From: Trichomonas vaginalis G3
Taxonomy: Eukaryota; Parabasalia; Trichomonadida; Trichomonadidae
NCBI RefSeq assembly: GCF_026262505.1
Contig: NC_067206.1
Span: forward strand, 7,654,879-7,718,878
DNA length: 64,000 bases
Direction of reading: 5' to 3'
A model generated the notes under the pieces. That model saw only the letters and a list, made by a program, of their open reading frames with translations. It did no database searches and had not been told where the DNA came from. A program made the translations under genes and the position numbers. Positions within the stretch are counted from its first letter, which is position 1, and each line of letters opens with the position of its first letter. Of this stretch, positions 30,030 through 38,892 are shown piece after piece.

Positions 30030-31088
30030 TTATGAGATAATAATCAAATTGAACATAGCTATTGATGCATAATATAGCATTGGACTACACTGCATTATAG
30101 TTATAGGATCATGCTGCTCAAGTACAGTAATGCGAGCATATCCATTACCATAATGACCTCTTTCTGTGCATGAATTTGAACTAGCTGGGTCTGGACATGG
30201 AATTTCTGCCTTTCCATCTAAGATCTCTGGGTGGTAAAAGGTTATTCCCGAATAATGGATAGAGCTATCTTCATGATCAATATTATTTTCGGTGGATCTT
30301 CGTGCGATGGCTCTGCATCCTTTGTAACCTGAAACGTACGAAGAACCTCCCGAACCACTTGTAACTTGGCTAGATGCCATACCACCGCTTCCACCACCGT
30401 AGTAGCCAGAGCCACCACCACTACCGTGGTACGGGTTACGGCAATCTCCTCCGTACCCAAATCCACCGTAATATCCAGTGTAATTTGAACCGAGGCCGCC
30501 TGAGGTTTGAGTTCCTCCAGTCGATAGAGAAATCATAATTTTATCAGTTTCTAAGTGAATGGTGCCATTATAGCCTTCCAAAACTCCACCGGCACCACCT
30601 TCTATGGTGATATGATACTTTGCAAAGCCGGCACCGCCAGCAGCAACGGTAATTCGAGATTTCAAACTTTCAAAATTGTTCCAGTCACCTTTGGTGAGGC
30701 GGATATCGCTTGCTCCACCACCTGCACCACCAGATACATAATAATCTTCATTGTAACGTTCTTTTACGCCTGTAGTTCCTGCACCGCCTCCATTATATGT
30801 GGAGGGACCTGACCATTCTCCTTTTTGGCCAAGGTATATATAAAATGGCTGTGGACGAAAAATTGGGAGAGTGCCACTGGTATATGAACCACGGCCACCT
30901 TCGGTGCCAATGAATCCACCCGAAGCTCCCTAAAGTTCAATCTTGTACATACCTGGCTTGAGGAATATCCTATATGGAGTGCAATCAGAGGATAAGCATG
31001 GATATTTGAGGGTGTAGACGTTGCCCGATTTGTTAATTGCATTGGGATCTGATACTTTGGAGTTATCCTCATACCATATGGATATCAT
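30030..31088 (-). pseudogene. Glycine-rich (ALK-type) surface protein pseudogene
   Basis: This is a member of the trichomonad glycine-rich family related to the Gly-rich region of ALK-type receptors. From the ATG at 31088 the frame reads a CTPYRIFLKPGMYKIEL stretch, then an in-frame TAG (30930-30932) exactly where the family has Trp in the ELWGASGG motif, then GGRGSYTSG, IYLGQKG, YNGGGAG, GGASDIRLT and SRITVAAGG. The long Gly/Tyr/Ser region follows, and the protein ends in a hydrophobic stretch (YYASIAMFNLIII). A single TGG-to-TAG change explains the stop. The end is short for the family, with no cytosolic tail beyond the hydrophobic segment. Without readthrough only a short fragment would be made. 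Confidence 0.75.
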
Positions 31089-31265
31089 CGGCTAAATTCA
31101 TTCAGGATACCTATCAACAAAATGATCAAATGAGTGGATGAGGAATTTGATCATGAAAAATGAACCCAAAAAGAGCGTTTTAGATGCATTTTTAATTGAT
31201 TTGAGATAATATATCATAATTAGTATTGAACTAAATTTGATGAAATGCACGTTTTTTTTTATTGA
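31089..31265. promoter_or_regulatory. Divergent promoter region
   Basis: 177 bp between the divergent starts of the glycine-rich pseudogene and the GAF/PDE gene. On the minus strand a TCATTTTG word, matching the trichomonad initiator TCAYTW, lies about 45 nt before the pseudogene ATG. No such word was seen just before the plus-strand ATG. Confidence 0.4.
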
Positions 31266-34244
31266 ATGACTGAATGGCAATTACCCAATTTAATGACACA
31301 TTTTACACAAAATGTGGATGGTGAAAGAGTTGCCACTCTTCAATCAATCGAACAGTATTATAATAGAAGAATAATTCGAGAAAAAGAAGAAATTATTCAA
31401 TTAAAAAACTTAATTGATCAACAATTTTTAGTGATAGAGCGATTAAACATAAAAGATTCCGATTTAAGACATAAAACTAAAAAAGATCCAGAAAAAAATC
31501 TTTCAGATGAATATGAACAATATACATCTGAACAAACAGATAAATACTCTTCAGTTTTGAAGGAAGAAAACGATTTCAAAGAATTCTTAACACATCATCC
31601 ATATGCATCCGCTACATTATTAGATCCAGCTTTCAATTTAGACTCAAACAAGACAGGTGAAACAATTCAACAATTCTTAACAGATAAAAGAAACAATTTT
31701 TATACGAATTTATTTGTAGAAATCAATTCAGCATCAAATTATTTTAATTATTACAATAACTTCTTGAGTTCAGCAAATTACCTTGACTTTAGTGAGAAAA
31801 TTGGTTCAGAGTTAGCAAGTATATTTAAATTCAAGAGAGCTATCTTATTTAATTACAATAAAAAAGCATCTCAAATATCCGTAAACAAACAACGACTTAC
31901 AATGAATTATTCACTTGATAAAGGATTAATAAAAGATGCAGCAGAGACAGGAAAGCGTTATTTCATACAGAAACTCTCAAAAAATGCAGGATCAGATGAT
32001 TTTGCAATTTTAGGTCGTTCTGATAATATTTGGGTTGTTCCCATACCAGAACTATCAAATGTTATAATATTATATGATACGGAAGAAGTCGTAACTGCTT
32101 CAAAAGACTTATTAATTTCAAATATAATTGAAATCCTGAAACATACTAAATCTCTTGTTGATATTCGTGAGCAGCATCTCTCATACTTAGCAGATTATCA
32201 ACTAATGAATGACGAACTCATCAAATTATCATCAATTGGTGACATGAGGAGTTTTTTACAACTTTTAACAAGAAATCTTGAATCTTCTTTCGAATGCGAA
32301 GCTGTGAAATTGATCAGGATTAGGAGAAACAGAAATTCAATGACGAAATACGGAATGTCGAAGGAAGACAATGTAATCACTCCTCTTTCTACTGGTTTGT
32401 GTTCTTCCTCTTTTTTGCATCAAAAAACAAAAATTTTTGAAAATCCTGAACTTTTGTCAGAATTTGACAGAAGAGTCGACAGAGCTGAGCGATCGATAAA
32501 ATCGAAATCAATGATGTCTGTACCAGTCTTCACACTGGATAGCAGCAAAAGAGTCAAATGGCTGTTGGTTTTTTATAATAAAAAACGTACAAACGGTTTT
32601 TCAGAAAAAGATCAATTCAGAGCGGAAATTTTTGCAGAATTTTTCGTTTCCCTTGCGAAGAACGTTCTATTGACAGCCAAAATGAACGAAAAACTTAGAG
32701 ACACAACGACAGAAGTCAAAGAGATGAGAATGAAACAAAAATTTGTGTCAAAAGTTCAAAAAGTGACAGATATTGAAGAAATCACAACTAATTTGACGGA
32801 AAACACGAAAGAATTATTAGATTATGATATTCTGAGCACACATATTGCTGACTACAAGCATTGGAGATTGGACGGATTAGGAATTGATGGAAGAATATCG
32901 AGACCAATTAATTCAAGAGATTCAAATCCAACAATGAGATTTATGTTGACGAGATCATTGTCAATTTGCTCTTCTTCACCACAAGTATACTCTCCTTTGA
33001 TTGATTCATCAGATAGAGTTGTAGGAATCTTAGTTCTCAAGTCATCAAAACAACCAAAACAAGAAAGAAATTTGGGAGCTTCATTTTTGAGAACAAATTT
33101 AATGTTGAAACAAATTTCGAATGCAAAAGTTGTTAAAGAATTATCTGGTTTAGCACAGCACCAGCTCGCTCAATTCTCTACAATGGTACCAAGAAGAACA
33201 AGAGCTGTTGTTGAAAGTTACTCAAAATTGCTCTCAAAATTTGTAGAAATGGATAAAAATTTGAGAGAAAATCATATAAAAAGTGACACTTTAATTCGAT
33301 TTTCGATGAATTACAATGACTTCCCTCCTGAATTCAACAGGAAATTCATCAGCGCAATATCAAGTATCACTGGTCACAAACCAATCTATAATGATGACAT
33401 TCTTTCAATTGATGAAGGAAATCTTATGAGTAGAATTTTTTCTGCAGGATTTAAATGCAAAAATCTTGTAAAAATGGAAGTTTCCGAACGACAGTCGAAT
33501 TATGTTAAGCCAACAGCAACTATTTTGTACTTGACACATAGTTTTGATCAAAGAGTTTTGGATGATACACAAATTGTCAATGTTTTGGTTGACATTGCTT
33601 CTGATTTTGAAGTTTTGGAGTTTTTCGGATGCGACAGAAAGACTTTTTGTGATTTTATACAAAAAGTTAGATCATTTACTAATAATAATGGATTTAGGAA
33701 CTGGAGACTTTCATTTGATCATTTACATTTCTGTTTCTTTTTGATGCATTCTTTCAATGCTGTTTCTAAAATGACGCCAACAGAAAAAGCTGCTCTTTAT
33801 TGTCATTTCCTTTGCTTGTATTCGAATCCATTTGAAGCAGATGATCTTCAGGTATCAGTCAAAGTATTCGCTTTGTGTAATTTAATCTCCAATTTAGAAA
33901 CAAGAAAAATCATGTCATTTATGGACCTTTTGACAAAATTGGATGATTCAGATAAAAGCGAAGTGATCGGATCATCAAATGCAGCTGTTCTTATGGCCGC
34001 TTTGAGTAGATATTCTTATATCGGAAGAGATACTGAGAGGGCACAAAAATACTGCGAAATGAGATTCAGTGAAGAATTACATGATGAACCAAAAGAATTC
34101 TTTAATGATTTGATGAAATCTATTATTGATGTTGAGACAAAGGTTGTTGTTTTCCCAGCATTGGCTGAATTGCTTAGAGTTGGATTTGAAACAGATCCAA
34201 TGAAGAAGATAATTACTGATATCATGAACATTCTAACCAAATAA
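31266..34244 (+). CDS. GAF-domain protein with degenerate phosphodiesterase domain
   Basis: The protein has 992 residues. After a coiled-coil start come two or three GAF-like ligand-binding domains: about residues 140-300 (DKGLIKDAAETGK), 320-470 (STGLCSSSFLHQKT, MMSVPVFT) and 500-640 (VYSPLIDSSDRVVGILVLKS). The last 300 residues align with the class I cyclic-nucleotide phosphodiesterase helical domain. It keeps the FRNWRLSFDH signature near residue 808, but the following metal site, HDxxHxGxNN in active enzymes, reads CHFLCLYSNP near residue 846, so the zinc/magnesium ligands are missing. It is probably a pseudo-phosphodiesterase acting as a cyclic-nucleotide sensor or regulator. That role is inference; the missing residues are seen directly. 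Confidence 0.78.
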   Translation: MTEWQLPNLMTHFTQNVDGERVATLQSIEQYYNRRIIREKEEIIQLKNLIDQQFLVIERLNIKDSDLRHKTKKDPEKNLSDEYEQYTSEQTDKYSSVLKEENDFKEFLTHHPYASATLLDPAFNLDSNKTGETIQQFLTDKRNNFYTNLFVEINSASNYFNYYNNFLSSANYLDFSEKIGSELASIFKFKRAILFNYNKKASQISVNKQRLTMNYSLDKGLIKDAAETGKRYFIQKLSKNAGSDDFAILGRSDNIWVVPIPELSNVIILYDTEEVVTASKDLLISNIIEILKHTKSLVDIREQHLSYLADYQLMNDELIKLSSIGDMRSFLQLLTRNLESSFECEAVKLIRIRRNRNSMTKYGMSKEDNVITPLSTGLCSSSFLHQKTKIFENPELLSEFDRRVDRAERSIKSKSMMSVPVFTLDSSKRVKWLLVFYNKKRTNGFSEKDQFRAEIFAEFFVSLAKNVLLTAKMNEKLRDTTTEVKEMRMKQKFVSKVQKVTDIEEITTNLTENTKELLDYDILSTHIADYKHWRLDGLGIDGRISRPINSRDSNPTMRFMLTRSLSICSSSPQVYSPLIDSSDRVVGILVLKSSKQPKQERNLGASFLRTNLMLKQISNAKVVKELSGLAQHQLAQFSTMVPRRTRAVVESYSKLLSKFVEMDKNLRENHIKSDTLIRFSMNYNDFPPEFNRKFISAISSITGHKPIYNDDILSIDEGNLMSRIFSAGFKCKNLVKMEVSERQSNYVKPTATILYLTHSFDQRVLDDTQIVNVLVDIASDFEVLEFFGCDRKTFCDFIQKVRSFTNNNGFRNWRLSFDHLHFCFFLMHSFNAVSKMTPTEKAALYCHFLCLYSNPFEADDLQVSVKVFALCNLISNLETRKIMSFMDLLTKLDDSDKSEVIGSSNAAVLMAALSRYSYIGRDTERAQKYCEMRFSEELHDEPKEFFNDLMKSIIDVETKVVVFPALAELLRVGFETDPMKKIITDIMNILTK

Positions 34245-34365
34245 TATTTTAAATTTGTTTGTTGTATATATAAAAATAAATTTATTGTGTAAACTTTGTT
34301 AATTTAAAATTGAACACAAATGATTATCTTCTAGTATCATTTGAGTTGAAAAAATCAAATTGAAG

Positions 34366-34370
34366 AAAAA
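34366..34370 (-). terminator. Pol III T-run terminator
   Basis: Five T residues on the minus strand follow the tRNA discriminator base directly, the normal RNA polymerase III stop signal. Confidence 0.8.
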
Positions 34371-34443
34371 TGGTTCCGCTGGGGCTCGAACCCAAGACCT
34401 TAGCGTTATCAGCACTACGCTCTACCTACTGAGCTACGAAACC
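34371..34443 (-). tRNA. tRNA-Ile (anticodon GAT)
   Basis: A 73-nt tRNA on the minus strand with a complete cloverleaf. The acceptor stem is GGTTTCG/CGGAACC, the D stem GCTC/GAGC, the anticodon stem TAGTG/CGCTA with loop CTGATAA, a 5-nt variable loop, and T stem TTGGG/CCCAG with loop TTCGAGC. The discriminator base is A. The A box (TAGCTCAGTAGG) and B box (GGTTCGAGCCC) fit Pol III promoters. There is no intron and no encoded CCA. Anticodon GAT is unusual for a eukaryotic cytosolic isoleucine tRNA, which normally carries AAT. Confidence 0.93.
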
Positions 34444-35346
34444 TTTCACATTTTAGAATTTATTTATGAACTCATAAATGATTTTGGTCACTCTTTTTTC
34501 TTATTTCTACTAATTTAAGAATTCATATTTGTTATAAAAGAAATATGTTCAATCAATGACATCAAACTTTCAAATTTTTAAGATTTACTCATTAGATTCC
34601 ACTATTTATAAATGTTAATATCATAATCTTTAATATTTTTTTTATGATTGATCCAGTTTCTCACACCAGGAACAATGCCATAGATTTTAGAGAATAGATG
34701 CACATGCATGAACATTTACTACCAAATAATTAGATTCAATTGATGATCCTAGATCATTTTGAGTTATAAAAGCAAAAACTTAATGACTATACTTCTTAAC
34801 ATTAGAAATACATATTTGGTCATATTTTATAATCCAATTTTAACTTATTTAGATTAGAAAACTGATCGGGAAAAGTCTATCGAATTAAAAAAATTGAGAA
34901 AAACGTTTTGGCCAGATGCACACTTTTTTAAAAATGATTATTCTGAATAGCTCTTTATTAGTTCATCAAAATCCTTTAATTTATGTTCGGAACTAACGAA
35001 TATTAAAATTAAATTTTTCTATGAAAAAATTGAAATTGTTCTCAAATACTAAACTTTTGAGAACCGAATCACTTTACTAATTAGGCCCGATTTATCATTA
35101 TAAACATTTTTAAATATATAATTATTTTTCAATTAGAAATTAATTAATACGATAAAAAGAAATCTTAGTTCAGATATTGATATAAAAACATATTACTGAT
35201 TGGATTTGAGACTTTACAAATTTATCAAGTATAGAAAAAGTTTCCTTATGACATTTTGCCATAATACTATATATCTATAAACAAATATTTCTTGATGATT
35301 TTTTGTTTGATAGCTCTTAATTTTGTGATAAACCGCCATCTAGTAA
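34444..35346. other. Intergenic AT-rich region
   Basis: About 900 bp between the tRNA and the LCAT-like gene. No further gene or repeat is recognised. Confidence 0.4.
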
Positions 35347-36666
35347 ATGCTTGCTTGCCTCTTCGCTCAGGCCACAAGCCTTAGACCAATTCTTCTTTTG
35401 CCAGGTATCTATGGCTCAAATCTTTTTGCTACATACGATAATTTCGCAAAACACTGGTATTGCCCAAAGAAGCAAGACCACGATATCTTCTGGGTTAATC
35501 TCAAGTACATTATCCCACCAACATGGAACTGTTTATTCGAAATGTTAACAGCACACTATTATCCAGAAACCGACACAATTGGCTCCGCTCCAGGCATGCA
35601 AGTTGAAGTTGATGATTTCGGTGGTGAAGCCGGTATCAAATACGTTGACAAAGGCGTTTTTGGTTTCCACTTCATCGAATCTTTCGCTCCAATGCTTGAG
35701 TATCTCAAGGCAAAGGGCTACACAGTTAAGAAGGACCTTTTCGGTGTCCCATATGACTGGCGCCTTGCTATGGATGCTCTTCGTTCCACCTTCTTCCCAC
35801 AACTTAAGGCTCTTATTGAAGAGGCTTATGAAAAGAATGATCGCAAGGCTGTTGTCGTTCTTGGCTACTCTTGCGGTGGCCTCTGCCTCCAGAACTTCTT
35901 AACAGCTTGGGAACTTACCCAAAAATGGAAGGATAAATACATCCATAAGGTCATCATGCTCGCTCCAGCTTTCGGCGGCTCCTCCAACACAATCGATGTT
36001 GCCTACAACCAGTACTTCCCAATCGTTCCATTCATCAAGAACGATATCCTTCGCCAGGCAGTCGAGAACATGCCAGTTCTTAATGGCCTCTTCCCGAACC
36101 ACTATGTCTTCCAAAATGACACCATCATCATCACAGATAAAGGCGAAGAAATCAAGGCTCCACAACTCCCAGAGTTCTACCTTTCCCACGGTAAGTACAA
36201 TGACGGCGCTCGCAAAATCTTTAAGAAGAACCTCAAGTGGGTCCAGAGAGAACCAAAGCCACTCGGTGTAAAGACATACATGCTTTACAACTCCGGCGTT
36301 GACACAACATACACAGTCGATTATCGTAAGGGCTACGATGATCCACAGTACACATACACAGGCGGTGATGGCACAGTCCCAGCCAAGGGTCCAAGATATG
36401 CCTGCGACCACTGGCAGGATCCAAAGCACCCAATCATTTGCCACGATGTCAACCGTGTAGGTGATGACTGGGAACACGCTCCACTCTCCACAAACGAGTA
36501 CATCCATCAGGTTATCTACAACGCCACAAACGATCTTAACGATGGCTGGTCACATCTCAAGGGCACATGGTACTTCGAATCTCATGATGTCCAAGTTTTC
36601 AACACAACACTCCTCCACGCAGGCAGAATTACCCGCAAACAGGTTTACAATCCAGAAGATCACTAA
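35347..36666 (+). CDS. LCAT-like acyltransferase / phospholipase
   Basis: This is an alpha/beta-hydrolase of the lecithin:cholesterol acyltransferase / group XV phospholipase family, 439 residues. A short hydrophobic leader (MLACLFAQATS) suggests secretion or lysosomal entry; a stop codon lies just before the ATG, fixing the start. Visible marks are LLLPGIYGSNLFA (oxyanion region), GVPYDWRLAMD, the nucleophile elbow GYSCGG with Ser 175, Asp 341 in TGGDGTVP, and His 377 in DWEHAPLSTNEYI. This completes the catalytic triad at the usual spacing. Members cleave or transfer acyl chains of phospholipids. Strong C-ending codon preference points to high expression. It could serve lipid scavenging or host-membrane attack; which one is inference. 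Confidence 0.92.
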   Translation: MLACLFAQATSLRPILLLPGIYGSNLFATYDNFAKHWYCPKKQDHDIFWVNLKYIIPPTWNCLFEMLTAHYYPETDTIGSAPGMQVEVDDFGGEAGIKYVDKGVFGFHFIESFAPMLEYLKAKGYTVKKDLFGVPYDWRLAMDALRSTFFPQLKALIEEAYEKNDRKAVVVLGYSCGGLCLQNFLTAWELTQKWKDKYIHKVIMLAPAFGGSSNTIDVAYNQYFPIVPFIKNDILRQAVENMPVLNGLFPNHYVFQNDTIIITDKGEEIKAPQLPEFYLSHGKYNDGARKIFKKNLKWVQREPKPLGVKTYMLYNSGVDTTYTVDYRKGYDDPQYTYTGGDGTVPAKGPRYACDHWQDPKHPIICHDVNRVGDDWEHAPLSTNEYIHQVIYNATNDLNDGWSHLKGTWYFESHDVQVFNTTLLHAGRITRKQVYNPEDH

Positions 36667-37215
36667 ATATTATCTTTATATGTAGTAATTGATAAAACTT
36701 TATTTTATCACCAAATTTCTCCAACCTAAATTCAATTTTTCTTTCAAAATCGAATAAAACCGCAATCTTTTGAGTGTAACAAAATCTTTGATTCTTCTCC
36801 AGTTATTTTGAATCTACACTGGATAACAGAGCCAGCTATTATATTTTTAAAGCGCAACTCCAAGATGGATCAATCAATTTCAGATTCTCAACTACACTTA
36901 GCCTAAAAAATTAAAAAACAACTATCCCTTACAATGTTATTCCGAATTTGATTGGGATTTTGAATAGAATACGAGTGTTTCATTTTCATTTTATTAAATG
37001 CCTATAATTTCAAAGTTTAACACTCGGATATACCATTTGAAGGGATAGTATTACAAATTCATGAATAGTTCAGCGGAAAAACAATAATTACATTTTTTTT
37101 TTGGAAATTGAATACAAATCTCATTATAAATATATTATATATTCTTTAGTTTATATAAAAATATAAAATTTTTATTAAACAATCACTAACATAAGTAAAT
37201 ACAATTAATTGATTC
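36667..37215. other. Convergent intergenic region
   Basis: 550 bp between the LCAT-like gene and the TAF1-like pseudogene, converging. It is AT-rich, with nothing recognised. Confidence 0.4.
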
Positions 37216-38892
37216 TTATTTATCAGCAGTTCGAGTAGGTTTTGCTTTCTTCTTCTGTTTTGTCTTTTCTTCAGATCTTTTTTCTGGTGGCCTGTTGCTT
37301 TTATTGAATTTATCGAATGCTCTGGAAGAAGATTCGATTTTCCTGATGATTTCTGGATCCAAAATGAAGTTCAGAGTTCCATTTGGATTTTGAACTAACA
37401 TTGCCGAGTGTTCGAATAAAAGAAATTTATCAACAACACCTCCATTTTTATGCTGACTTCTAATTCTTCTCTGCAGATTTTTGAGAGATTTCATCTGTGC
37501 TTTCAATACATAAGTATCCAAATCATCTCTTGCGATGTTGATTCGATTATTAACAAAACTATCTAATTTCTCAAACTTCTGTAATATATGAGGTTGTCTT
37601 TCCCATTCAACACTAACATTTAACTTTTTGTCGTTATAAGAAATGTTGATAATTTTGAGAACTTTTCTTTGTGGATAATTTCCGAAACCTAATTCATTCC
37701 AATCCACATTGAAATGAGAAGTACAAACCCCATTTTTAACAAGTTCTTTCGGATCATTAGTTTCTTTATTCGTTTGTTCATTTTCAGTAGTTGAATCGTT
37801 TTCATCATCGTCATTAGAATCATCAGAATCAGATTCTAAATCACGTGCCATTTCAAGAGAAAATTCAACGTTTTCATTTGATTCTAAAGAAGTATTCGAT
37901 GAACTAATAAACATATAATTTGTTTTGAATGTTTCTTCATATATTTTTTTGTAGTTTTCTTTCTGTGCTTTCGCTTTAGATTGAAGATCTCTTGCGTATC
38001 TCCTTGTTTCTTCATTATCAACTCCTTTTTCTTTCTCATTGTTAATAATTTCCCGCAAAAGCTTAACTTTGTCCCATCTACTTAATCTCGAAAGTTGATC
38101 TTCAGTAATTCCTTTTTCTCTCAGTAACCTATCGAGATCAGCCATTGTTTTACCTCTTAAATCACTGGATGTGCCTTGTTTCTTCTCATTCGATTTCTTT
38201 TTTAGCAATTTTTCTTTACCTGTCTTGTCTAATTTTGATATTTCTTCATCAGAAACTCCTTTTTCTCTAAGTTTTCTGTTGAGATCTTTATCATCTGACC
38301 TTTTTTGTTTTGGGGTCTTTTTCAACAAGATCATAAACACTGGCAAAGTTTTCTGTTCTCGACCATGGTGTTCTCAATAATTCGAGTTCAATCCTTTCTG
38401 CAATTTGTTTTGTCAAATCTCCTTCTAAACTTTGGATATGTCTATAGATATTCTTGCTTTTTACAAGGAAATGAACACCATTACGTCTTAGTTTCTTCAA
38501 TCCTGCAAGCATTGATTGATAAGAGCAAACATCTTCAGGATAGATATATAATCCTGAAAATAAACGATCTAAATCAGGTTTTGGAACCCAAAAACTGATT
38601 CCATGCTGTTTAACAGGCTTTGCAAAGTTCCTGATGATGTCGCGAATCCTTGTTTCGTTCATATCCGGAAAATATTCTTTACTAAAATCCGAAATTACAA
38701 TTTTTTCACGACCTTTGTACTGACAAGTACCTCTAAATAGGTTTATCACGATTGCCGAGATAAATTTAGTTTTCATTTCTTCAGTTTTCTTGTTTAATGG
38801 ACAAAATACTGGACTTTTTACTTCAATTAATGATCCGCAGTATCAATCATCAATTTTACGAAGATAGAATTTAGTTTTGTCTTCCATATCCC
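37216..38892 (-). pseudogene. TAF1: TAF1-like (TFIID subunit) pseudogene
   Basis: This matches the central conserved region (DUF3591) of TAF1, the largest TFIID subunit. The read starts with MEDKTKFYLRKIDD (38892 downward), then SLIEVKSPVF, the winged-helix-like block, EDVCSYQSMLAGLKKLRRNG and ELLRTPWSRTENFASV. Then come two LREKG(V/I)..EE...L helices and LSRWDKVKLLREI, an acidic SDSDDSNDDDEND patch, and VLKIINISYND. Breaks: an in-frame TGA right after FYLRKIDD, and a frameshift in the homopolymer near 38299-38317 where the frame holding the first half passes to the frame of 37216-38346. The amino terminus of TAF1 is absent, as are the zinc knuckle and bromodomains. It is most likely a decayed fragment copy; an intact copy may exist elsewhere. 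Confidence 0.8.

Noticed and set aside
31098-31280. 60-codon minus-strand ORF as the start of the glycine-rich protein
   Set aside because: It is stopped before the family sequence begins and shows no signal peptide that fits; the family frame opens at 31088.
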